From assembly GCA_914767715.1 (NCBI GenBank), contig OU612066.1, forward strand, positions 29,672,283 to 29,736,282: a stretch of DNA of 64,000 bases, in the 5' to 3' direction. Made by a program: the position numbers and the translations under genes. The notes under the pieces are model-generated. The model had not been told where the DNA came from and searched no databases. It saw only the letters and a program-made list of their open reading frames with translations. Source of the DNA: Membranipora membranacea. Its lineage: Eukaryota > Bryozoa > Gymnolaemata > Cheilostomatida > Membraniporidae. This document shows, in pieces, positions 1 through 9,876 of the stretch (position 1 is its first letter; every line of letters begins with the position of its first letter).

Positions 1-904
1 GATTAAAGGATGTGAAAACACATAGGCCTACTGGAAGAAACAAAATGAAATCCTGTTTACCTTATCAGCCAAGCTGCTGTTTGCGGAAGAACATTCACAC
101 CTTTTTTGATCGGACACAATCACAGTAAGTAATGAGTGATGAAAAATAGTAAAGTAACTGTTTTATCCAACACACATGCAGCTAGAGGCCTTTTTGTATA
201 CTGCTACAAAAAGTGTGCCAAGGTCAAATAAAACAAGGGCCAAGGATCCCTTGATGAAAGCGTATTATCTCCCTTGTTCGTTGGCTCCATGTACTTGTAG
301 AAGGTCAATTGTTTCTTGAGCTCAACTGTATCGTCTTGATGCCTCGCAGCAAGGATCGTTTATCTGATATACCTGCAGTTATTGGTTGATCTATCGTCTT
401 CTTAGCAGCATTGAGGGAGAGTAAGCGCGCTTGAATATTGCACTACAATTCAGCACAGGTGGGGTGATTTATTGAAAGTAATCCTATCCTTTATTACAGG
501 ATATGGTGCAACAGTCCTGACCTGATCAGAGAAAATTATTAAATTGGGTAAGTATCTAGGCAGCTCTCATTTATACATAATTATGATGTATTGTATCTGT
601 TTGCCTTAGCTTTGATCAAAGCCTCTCTCATTTGCTTCATGAGTCCATGTGTGTCCTTTTCTTGTACATCTATCCCACTAAGTTCATAGCCACAGAGGTA
701 GACATGCACATAGAAATAGGAAGGCAGCTAATAAATACAGCATTATATTATATCCCACATTTTACTATTATCCCCTCAATACTGTTTGTTTACCTATTGG
801 CGAATTTAGCTAATTTATCGTAGTGCCAAGGTCAATAAAGACATAAATCCTAAAACAGGTGTGGGCTATCAAATAATTAGGATGTAGTAGGGCTGTGTTT
901 ACAT

Positions 905-1017
905 TTTAGCAGGTGCCCTAGAAACACTGATCAGAGGTCTAGAAGTAACTAGTTACTTCAGGCTGTCAAACTGTTAACAGATTCTGTGAGGATACTTTAT
1001 TGCATTGTTATTACTTG
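905..1017 (+). other. Probable 5' UTR exon of SSUH2 copy 1
   Basis: This non-coding stretch ends at a GTGAGT donor at 1018 and is clearly similar to the stretch before the GTGAGT donor at 9711 upstream of copy 2. The coding exon then opens after a TTTTTAG acceptor ending at 1161, leaving 13 nt of leader before the ATG. The 5' limit is not visible. Confidence 0.5.
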
Positions 1018-1174
1018 GTGAGTATTAGCTCATAGCAGGCTTGACTCTCCTTACTTTGAGAAGAAGGACTGTCATGATTTCCAAACTACGATCAGAATGC
1101 ATGCAGACTGCAGTACTACTGTCTATCAGTTCACTTTATTATCATAATTTGTGATTTTTAGACTGAGTTGAAGG

Positions 1175-4100
1175 ATGGCGGCGCCAGGAGGATATCCGCC
1201 CTCTAACCAAGTCCAGCCACAGCCAGGATACCAGTATCCCAATGCTGGGTATCAACAAGGAGCACCTCAGCCGCAGTTCCAGGCAGGTGCCCCACAACCA
1301 CAGTACCAGGCAGGTGCCCCTCAACCACAGTACCAGGCAGGTGCCCCTCAACCACAGTACCAGACAGGTGCCCCTCAACCACAGTACCAGGCAAGTGCCC
1401 CTCAACCACAGTATCAAGCAGGTGCCCCTCAACCACAGTACCAGGCAGGCGCTCCTCAACCACAGTACCAAGCAGGTGCTCCCCCTCCAGGAGGGATGCC
1501 TCCAGAAGGAGCTGCAGCATCTGCCCCACCTGTTGAACTCGCTGATGAAGGTAAGCCACTTCTCGGATAAAATAGTTGTCACAAATTTCTGCCTAACTAA
1601 TAATTAATATCAGCATACTTGGGCTCTACTTTCCGGTATGCCACGGAAAGCAGGAAGTGGGAGTGATTGTCACCAATCACTTCTGGTGTTGTTTGCTTTC
1701 ATCACAGCGTCAGTGTCATTCTCATGTTATCGTATACTTCCTTATCAACTTGTTGCCATATTAGATATCTGATGTTTCTGATATTTAATTACCACGTAGG
1801 GCTGGATTGTGGCATGTGTGTTAATATAAACATGAACAAAATGCAGACATTGATTTCCCTATTGATCTTTAGAAATTCAATGAGATTTGGACAAACAAGT
1901 TTTTGTTAAAAGTTAGTGATACAATGGTTAATAACTCAGACGTCAGTACGGATTTTTTACGATATGACTGTCTACGATTTTTCTGAGGACGTATGCTATG
2001 TAAACGTGGCATGCGTCTCATCAATGAACTAAAGGTTTAGTTCATTGGTCTCATGATGTGCGAGTATACTGTAGAAGACTAGAATATATATGTCCAAACA
2101 GGCATATAATAATTTACAGGTCACAGAAATATGAGTCTATCCTTACTGATCTCCATAATCCTGTAACCAAAAGTCCCACTCTTGCAAGAACTCCTCAACA
2201 ATGTTTTTAAGATAGCCATAACTCATTGCTTTCTTTCATCAGATTTAGCCAATGAACCTGAAGATGGACAAGATGTGCCGCATTCTTACATGCCGACTGA
2301 CACCACCGGCCTGAAGGATTATGAAGGATATAATGGTGTGGGCTTCCAGCCAGGGCAGTACTTACCACCCCCTCCCCCTCCTTCCTATTCAGATGTTATG
2401 GGCAGTGGATCTAGGGATAATATGGAATTCAGCAAGTGAGTTTATTGTTAAAGTGATTATTGGAACTATATGTGGGACAACGAAGTAACAACTTTATAGC
2501 ATCATTGACAAGGTTTCTGTTTGCATCATATTTACTAATAGATGAAAAAGGTGCATGAAATAGGAACCCATTGCACAACAGATATATATAATGATAGATA
2601 GTTCATTGAAGTCATATCACAAGCTTGTTGTTAACAGTCTAGATCAAGTTTGATCCATTTGCCTGCTTCACACTGTTGGAGGGGGGCAACTCCGAACGCA
2701 GGCAAACGGATCAAACTGAATCTTGGAGGGACATAGCTTTATGTAAATGTGGTTTAAATGGAAAGTCAGAAATTGAATTCATTTTTGCAGAACTGCCGAT
2801 ATATCCGAGTCCGAGGCCAGGGAAGCTCTTCTGGAGTATGTCAGCACAAAAACTTGTTTCGGTAAAGGTGCTGCCGAGAAGATGGACATGACAGCGATCA
2901 CACCTTGTAATGCCCTTCATGTATGTAGATAAACGCTTTGTTCTCACTCTGTCGCAGCCTATCTTTTATGAAACATCTATTTATCCTACAAGTATGATCT
3001 TGCACAAATTTGATAAACTACTTACATTTTAGATACCAGGTTTCCTTGCTCTTGAAAGTAAGTGATTAAACAACTTTTACTACTTACCTCCTACCGTAGG
3101 TAGTGACAGCTACAACTGTGAAACCTTCAGCTAGTGATAACTTTGTGTGTTTGTATAGTTTGGCAGTTGAACTTCTAGTTGCAGCTTCTACGCTGAATGT
3201 TAAATTGCGCGCAATTGCATCGCAGCGGATAAGAGAGAGAGAGCGAGAGAGAGAGATTGTTTTTATTGCGTACCATCAATGATGAAGCAAAATTATGGAA
3301 ACTATCAGAAGCGATATCAGGCGTTTCAGGCGTCATAAGGCGTTTAGGAGTCTGATACTAAAAGGTATGAAACTGTTTTAAAAAACGAGTTGCGCGGCAT
3401 TTAGCTTACAAAAATATTTTCCTAACTGGAATATAATGTTTGTTAAACATATGCTTTTCGTCATTAATCAAGTTTACTGCAGTACTAAAGATTCGGTCTG
3501 AGATTGGATTAGGAATTTTCAGCTTGATTAAAAATGATTAAAATCCGATGTCATATCACTCGCCCATCCCGAGGCATGGGCGGCGAAGTAATATTGCCTT
3601 AATGGCGAGGCCGCAATATCTGCGCCTATTTGCTCTAAGTTTGCAGGCAGGTTGGAGCACACCTGGGGGCCAACCAAACCCCAGTAGAAGATGGACTGCA
3701 GTGGGATTCGAACCCACGACCTTCAACACTTGTGTGTTGAAGTCCAGCGCTCTAACCAACTGAGCCACCTCCTACTCCTACAACAGTAGAAAAAGGAGAT
3801 AATAGCCGAGATCTCTCATTCGCTGCGCAAGAGTTAAATCAAACTTCTGAATCATATAATAAAATCGGTAATACAAGAGACTGCACAAAATATTTGAGCG
3901 TTGGATTTTGGTGAAGGTCTTTGTCGCTACTGCTTATAAATGACCATGGATTACAAATTTGCCTCTTCTCTTTTCAGTATATTTTGGAGACCTTTTGTGA
4001 GGGAAGGACTACTGCTCGCACAGAAGTTCCTTATTTGGGTGGATCAGTAGACGGCCCACAGTTTGGAGCACCTCCGATGCCCTGGGATATACCATGTGAA

Positions 4101-7100
4101 CCATCCGGTCACTTCACCTATCAAGCTTACAACATCCCTGTTCCTCATACTGCTGAAGTTAGGGTGAGTTTTCATGTACTCTCTTGGTATTGTTACAGTA
4201 GACGTGATACCTCTCTGGTTTGATTAGGTAGACAAAGATTCATTCTCAAGCAGTGTATACCTTGAAATAACTGTGGTCTTATTTAGCCTGTTATGTCTCC
4301 ATTTTAAACACACCATTAAATGACAGCTCCAGCAGATCTGCTAAGCCTGAGGTTTTTAGTCTTTATGTCATAGCGTAAGCTTGATTGATGTGTGCTTGAT
4401 AAAAGCAATTCTGTATGCTATTGCAGCTACTACTAAACTTGTGGGTGTGGAGGTAGCCCGTCTTCACAAGCTTTTTTCGGTGGGGGTGGGGAACAAAGCT
4501 TGTTAACTCTTGCATGCTCGAAGTCCAGCTCATTTGATTGAGGATTGTCACCACTTGAGATTGGGTGGATAACTTCTTTGTCCTCCCCTAAACCCCCCCC
4601 CCCCCCCGAACAAAGCTTGTCAAGACAGGCTAGGGTGGAGGCTGCTTTTCATGTTCCTGAGATGGACAACTGCCATTGCATTTTATGTGTCTGATAATAA
4701 TACTCCTTCATCATACAATAATTATCTCCACTTGAAGAATATGGATATTAGGGGAATCTGTAAATAAATCAAACCTAGTATATGGATCTTCCATGTCTCT
4801 GTGAACAGCCTGTGAGGAATAACGAGCTAAAGAAATATGAAACATGAGGAATAATGTAAATAGAAGAAATAAGTCCTGACTTAATTGGTTGGAAAACGCT
4901 TTCTTTGAGAATTCTTCTTTCAGTATGACACAATGGCCGAACTTACTTTATCACAATGACTAATCTTTCAGGCTAGAAATTGAGTGTTTTCTGTTGTTGT
5001 CTTCTCCTCATGAAATACTACTACAGTGTCTTGTCATCCCCTCCCTTTGCTATGGAAGGACATTTAAACACTTATAATAGGTGATGTTGGAGGGTCAACC
5101 TGGCTTGCTAGGATTGGTTCACTATCAGAAGTTTCAATGTCCATTAAACCACTAAGGTCGGGCTGGTTGGGTATGCACAGTCCATTCACAACCAATTTAT
5201 TATTATTGACTATTGCTTCTGGAAATTTCTGGTACATGTTGTATAGATCAATAGGGAATTATCAAATTCAGTGACTCAAGACTGATTGCCTACAGAGCTA
5301 CCCTACAGGAGGAAGAGAGTCATCCTAATTATAACTTATAATTATAAATTAGCTGATATTAATATTAAATCCTCTAACCACAGTTTTTGCAGAACTCACA
5401 ATGAAAATTTGGAAATCACAACCTCGTGAGATCAATAATCATGAAACGTTTCATTCTGTTGGGTTTTAGTTGCAAAAACTGAATGATCTTATTCTATGTT
5501 TTATCTACCTTTCGGCTACTATTTCCACTTCCCCTTATGACGACAAAGTTATTGCCTGCATTTTTTCAGTTGTGCATGCTGTGTAATGGAGCGAGAATCA
5601 TATTCTGTCCCACCTGCCGTGGTTCAGCCTTTGTAAGGTGCCGGACTTGTCACGGCCGCGGTTCTCGCGGTTCCGGGGACAACCGCCGAAGATGCTCGTG
5701 GTGTCGTGAGTATAGAGTGTGTGTTTTGTGTGTATTTTCTCATATTTATACCAATTTAGAGATGTATGACTTGTAATGGAAATAGAATAATCTTCTGTCC
5801 CACATGCCGTGGCTCTTCTTGGGTCAGATGTCGTTCGTGCCGTGGAAGGGGCCAAACAGGCATTGGTGACAACAGGAGGTCGTGTACATGGTGTCGTAAG
5901 TTTTGTCATATAATCTCTTCTCTTTTCATGTGTGGCTTTACACTAATTTCAAACTATTCACTCTGCCTAGATTAATCGGACCAGTGCCAGTATTTAGATT
6001 TTAAAACACAACGACTTTTTTCTACTCTTTATTTTAATGCAATTTCATTTTCCTACATGCTTCAGTTGCCAACTCTACTATGGTATTGGTTTTTCTTCCC
6101 ATATATTGCCGAGTCTTCTGTGCATATGTTGTATCCATTTCCTTCCATAGATGGCAGAGGAAGAAGAAGATGCCAAAAGTGTAATATGGGGAGGATAACA
6201 TGTCCTCATTGTCAAGGCAACGGACAGGTGGTAAACTACATCCAACTCACAGTCACATTGTATGTTAACATTGCTCCTTAGTCTTCTTCAAATTTATTCC
6301 CAACTTCTTATTTGTTATAGCCTAAGAACCAGAAATATATGTCAAGTGGAGTGAGTGACTCCCTGTTATAAATGTAGGGGGAGTTAGTAAACAGAGTCCA
6401 CTAATTCCACCCTCGATGTGCTCAGAATATGCTCAGAATATGCTGCCGTAAACTCTTCAATGGAATGCCTTGAAACCCCTACAATATGTGCTATGATGTG
6501 TAAATGTGTTTGCCTCACATTCACCTCAATGCAGCGACACATTTTCAATTCATCTTGCTAATAGTTTTAGACCCTCACCGTTATATCAACTGTTATCAGC
6601 TATCAACCAAGCCCTATAACAATTTGACAATTGAGTACCATTTCCGCCAACCCAAACTAAAGAGTGATGCCTCATCCTATTTTAGTATGAACTATAAGAA
6701 GGATTATATCCTGGAGCAGACAGAAATGCCTGATGAGCTCGTCAGAACTGTAGAGGGAGAGCAGGTATTCCAGCAGACTCAGCTGCAGGTCTGTATTATG
6801 CTTTGCCTAGTGGGTATGCTTTTTTTCTGTATTTTTGAGCTGTTGGACGCCAGAAGTAGGGTGGCTCAGCAACATTTTCGCAATACAATTCCCAGCAATA
6901 TATGATCAGGTCAATCTCGAAGTGCTGTCACTGCCGATTCCACAAATTTGCGCTCTGGGATACTCATCAACGTTGCCTGTTCAGCAATCTTTGATGTCCA
7001 TGTTCAATTCCCACCAGTCATTCCTGTTTTGTACTGGCACACTAGGCTTGTCATGCGACTACTTTTTTGGTTTGGGGAGTTAACCAAACCAAAAAAGTAG

Positions 7101-7744
7101 CCGTGTGATAAGGCTAATGGCATACCCCTTCAAGGGTATGACTCTCGCTGCATAAAAAATGATGTTGGGTCATCAAATCTCTCAACTAAATGATGATTAA
7201 TGAATATGATTGAGATTTGGTAAATAATGAGTGTAAGTTATGTGGGACAAATCTTATAAATATACATCTTATACAATTTTATTACGTTTTATTCTCATCG
7301 TAGGTGAATCCATTGATGGCGTTTCCAGTGAAAGCTGTGAATGATAATTCACATAGGCTTATTGAGGAGGAGAAGGTTGGGCATCCTTCGGAACGTCAGA
7401 TAAACCAGGTTTGAAGATATAATATGGTATAGGGTATATATATATGATAACAATTTGAAAGTTGAAAAAAGATCCCACCCTCCCAGAACAAAGACAGCAG
7501 TGCCAATAAGTTACAGAGTTGTGTACTCATGTCAAAAGAGAGGGCAATTCCTCAGAATGTGTGATTTTCTACTATGCATTTATGATTATCTTTTCAGCGA
7601 CAGACATTGAGAGCCGTTCCGGTGACGCAAATTGATTACAAGTTCAAGGACACAGTGAGTAAGTTCTTTGTTTACGGTAATGAGAGGAAGGTTTACTCAC
7701 CTGACTATCCACAACAATGCTGCTGGGGGTGTAACATCCTGTAG
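1175..7744 (+). CDS. SSUH2: SSUH2-like protein, copy 1 (9 coding exons plus one alternative exon)
   Basis: Coding exons are 1175-1550, 2243-2435, 2791-2920, 3978-4163, 5570-5705 (5a) or 5760-5895 (5b), 6151-6259, 6686-6788, 7304-7408 and 7598-7744. All junctions are GT-AG and phases match, giving 494 residues. Residues 29-100 are eight 9-residue Gln/Pro/Tyr repeats. Residues 126-190 hold a conserved Tyr/Pro-rich stretch ending in a PPSY motif (171-174). Residues 296-376 form a DnaJ-like zinc region with six CxxC pairs, several followed by Gly (CNG, CPTCRG, CPHCQG). The C-terminus ends in a CCWGCNIL motif shared by all three copies. The architecture beyond the N-terminal extension matches SSUH2 (C3orf32; C. 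elegans ssu-2), whose biochemical role is poorly defined; the zinc modules suggest protein binding. The vertebrate protein is shorter, about 350 residues. The start was chosen because its context and the following residues are shared with copy 2. Confidence 0.9.
1259..1474 (+). repeat. 27-bp coding minisatellite, 8 units
   Basis: Eight in-frame units of 27 bp encode the 9-mer GAPQPQYQA with few substitutions (F for Y in unit 1, T for A in unit 4, S for G in unit 6). It lies in the first coding exon of SSUH2 copy 1. It is absent from copies 2 and 3. High unit identity points to recent expansion or homogenisation. Confidence 0.95.
3231..3255. repeat. GA-rich microsatellite
   Basis: A run of GA dinucleotides broken by a single C lies in intron 3 of SSUH2 copy 1. 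Confidence 0.9.
3545..3775 (-). repeat. tRNA-derived SINE-like element
   Basis: On the minus strand the head (about 3771 to 3692) carries an A box (TGGCTCAGTTGG) and a B box (GGGTTCGAATCCC) as in tRNA genes. The anticodon arm is replaced by a long self-complementary CTTCAACAC...GTGTTGAAG stem, so it is not a functional tRNA. A unique body of about 150 bp follows, ending near an ATTTTAATC-like tail. It lies in intron 3 of SSUH2 copy 1. Confidence 0.7.
4454..4632. mobile_element. TAGCC-ended MITE (179 bp)
   Basis: Terminal inverted repeats of about 27 bp read TAGCCcGTCTTcACAAGC at the left and its complement GCTTGTCAAGACAGGCTA at the right. A poly-C tract of about 15 bp lies just inside the right end. 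The flanks are near-identical 9-mers (GTGTGGAGG at 4445-4453, GGGTGGAGG at 4633-4641), a probable target-site duplication. Single right-type ends occur at 31917-31952 and, inverted, at 41567-41589; a collapsed version is at 47624-47668. Confidence 0.7.
5570..5705 (+). other. SSUH2: Alternative zinc-cysteine exon 5a of SSUH2 copy 1
   Basis: This 136-nt exon has a strong polypyrimidine-AG acceptor and a C|GTGAGT donor. It enters in phase 0 and leaves in phase 1. It encodes CMLC, CPTC, CRTC and CSWC pairs. It is a duplicate of exon 5b, which starts only 54 nt downstream. Confidence 0.9.
5760..5895 (+). other. SSUH2: Alternative zinc-cysteine exon 5b of SSUH2 copy 1
   Basis: This is a second 136-nt exon with the same phases (0 in, 1 out) and the same spacing of CMTC, CPTC, CRSC and CTWC pairs as 5a. 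Its donor is C|GTAAGT. If both exons were joined the frame would shift and a TAA would appear within a few codons of 5b, so each transcript should use only one. Exon 5 of copy 2 (13515-13650) is the orthologue of this version. Confidence 0.9.
7043..7116. mobile_element. Short foldback element, TAGCCTTRTCAC family, copy A
   Basis: Two 33-bp arms (7043-7075 and 7084-7116) are nearly perfect inverted repeats around an 8-bp loop. The outer end reads TAGCCTTATCACACGG. Flanking 9-mers CTGGCACAC and ATGGCATAC resemble a worn target-site duplication. It lies in the intron between exons 7 and 8 of SSUH2 copy 1 and has the same ends as 29216-29312. Confidence 0.7.
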
Positions 7745-9624
7745 ACATGCCTTCAGATCCTTGATCACTATCAATGATGTCATAAGGGTGATATACCATT
7801 GCTTCCATGCTGGCTATTCTACAAATCTATGTCTCTCTTCATTGACTCTCATTGCATCACTAAGATCAGACTTGAGCCATACAGCTGAAAGTGATGTATC
7901 TGCTGTAACCATAGAACCGTAGTCACATGCTATGGATTGCTATCAAAAGTTGCATTGGTGGCTGTCAGCATGAAAGAGAAATTTTTTCCGATGGTTCCAC
8001 TTAGTCCCTGTTCCTGTTTTATAAGGAATCATTATAGATACAATCATTCAATTGGAGTGTGATAACTGTTAATGAAATATATCAAAGGTACCTTTTAAAC
8101 AACGTCAGTTCAATAGAAATTGTCCTCCAAAGGTTATCATTTTTTAGTTGGGTATCCCGGGTCGAATCCTTGTTAAAACTGTTAAAGCTGATTACCACAC
8201 ATTATCTAGTAGAAGTGTTTTATCTAAATATTGTCATATTTTTAGCGACTAACTTTTCTTTTTTGTGAGAAGATATTTTCTCCACACCATGTTACTTTGT
8301 GAACACACTGCTCAGTTTTCTATTTTATGATTATTAAGTTAACCTTGTTCTCCAAGTGTCAGGTGGAGTGAAAATCAAAGTCAGTACACACAGTTAACCT
8401 TATTTTTGTATCATCCATCAGTAGAGAAATATGCTACACAAGCATAATAACTTTGCAGATATATCTGAATCTCTTAGATATGCCGGATAAGTTCACAATT
8501 ACTTTTTTTCTCTAATGTTTCCTAAAATAAAACCATATTTTTGTGTGAAAAAGTTTCTTTCATTTGCAATGTTGACAGGGTGAGCAGAAATTATGTCTCC
8601 TCACACAACGTGGTTCTTAAAATTATCGGTTTATCAACTTTCATGGCGACAACCATAAACAAGAAGAGAGAAGCTTAGATTTATCATGGAAGAGGAAGTT
8701 TGAAGTTTGTTTATTGGCTAATTATAATAGCAATGGAAGTATGGCACAAATAAAACAAAATAAAAGGAGTCTGAGCTGTATAAGTTTGAAATATTGCATA
8801 TAAAATACAAAAAAAGGTGGATTGTCTCTTGGCGGTTCTACACTTGTGTGGCTGGTATTCATCTATCTTTGCTCTACGAGCAGATTTTCTGTTTGTAATT
8901 ATTTTAATATGTGAGTTCAAGACAAAGTACCTGACACTGTGAGGGTTTCAATTACATGAGCAGGTACTCCGACATCAGATAACTCAACGTATGTAATACA
9001 TCTATGATACATTCAGCTTTGGAAAATACATTTATGCTGGGAAAGACAAGTAAGTTTTCCCATAACTCAAACCGAGAAGTTAGTTGCATGTTGCAGCAAA
9101 TAGGGTGGTCATATTAAACTCTATAGCAGCAAATCACATGTTCGTAAAGTCAATTATTTTAATCTGCGACTTAACTCACAATTTTCATAAACCAAAACAA
9201 AGGTAAACCCAGGAGTCAGGGTAACTCGTTTGAGCCACTTAACTTAACATTATGAGCTTCAGGGACCTGCTGGTCTTTTATCACTCTGCTGTGCCTTGTG
9301 CCTGACCATTGTCATGTCAAATTACAACACACTTTGTAGTGATTTTACTACACCAAGGTCATTTTGGAAGGATACATGTACGATGAGACATTACGTTATT
9401 TGGTCGCTGAAGAAATGCAGTTACCACAAAGCGGGCAGAGTTTGAGCAGGACACAAAATAGAAAGTGCCTCAATACTGAATAAAGGGCACTTGCTGAAAT
9501 TTGAACATAGCCCTGCCGTATGTATTGAGGTATTATATAATAATTCTATGTATACACCAATAGACACAATAATTGTTATTATTGTGTCTATGGGTATATC
9601 AGAGTTATGTTTGCTTTTTGGCAA
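7745..9624. other. Intergenic region between SSUH2 copies 1 and 2
   Basis: The part up to about 8670 is 3' flank of copy 1 and has a recognisable counterpart 3' of copy 2: 8428-8560 resembles 16351-16490, and about 8630-8670 resembles 16554-16600. An AATAAA at 8526-8531 is a possible polyadenylation signal. From about 8670 to 9550 I see only AT-rich unique sequence. A palindrome sits at 9551-9598. Confidence 0.6.
9551..9598. repeat. Palindrome with TATACC(C/A)ATAGA ends
   Basis: Arms of about 22 bp are near-perfect inverted repeats with almost no loop. The outer sequence TATACCCATAGA recurs in the palindrome at 31251-31292, so these look like two members of one foldback family. Confidence 0.65.
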
Positions 9625-9710
9625 GTGTCCTAGGAACAGTATATATTATGCTAGTCAGCCCATCGGGTCGTAGATTTTGTGTGGATACTTCATTGCATTG
9701 TTGCTATTTG
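9625..9710 (+). other. Probable 5' UTR exon of SSUH2 copy 2
   Basis: This sequence is similar to the copy 1 leader exon and ends at a GTGAGT donor at 9711. The next acceptor lies shortly before the ATG at 9877. The 5' limit is uncertain. Confidence 0.45.
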
Positions 9711-9876
9711 GTGAGTATTGGTGCATCGGAAAATGTCAAATCTTTTTACTAGAAGTAGAAAGAAAAAAGAGTTGATGTTATATTTTCGCTTTTAGCACTT
9801 ACAGACTGCAATGCTTCTGTTTTACGTTCATTAATCTGCTTATTTTTTAAGTTTTGGAGGTTTGAGATATTGAAGT

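Noticed and set aside
500-546. Possible small exon between TTATTACAG and GTAAGT
   Set aside because: The only ATG frame stops after five codons and no partner exon is visible. It may be a leader exon of something upstream of the window.
1-904. Search for a further gene at the left edge
   Set aside because: Only short frames without domains or paired splice sites were seen.
1259-1474. A CRISPR-like array
   Set aside because: Units are contiguous, in frame and without spacers, in a eukaryotic coding exon.
1142-1582. Long open frames on the minus strand and in other plus frames across SSUH2 copy 1 exon 1
   Set aside because: They are by-products of the 27-bp repeat, which keeps every frame open. 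Only the +1175 frame continues in phase into the conserved exons.
3692-3771. A tRNA gene on the minus strand
   Set aside because: The anticodon arm is abnormally long and the acceptor ends do not pair well; it fits a SINE head better.
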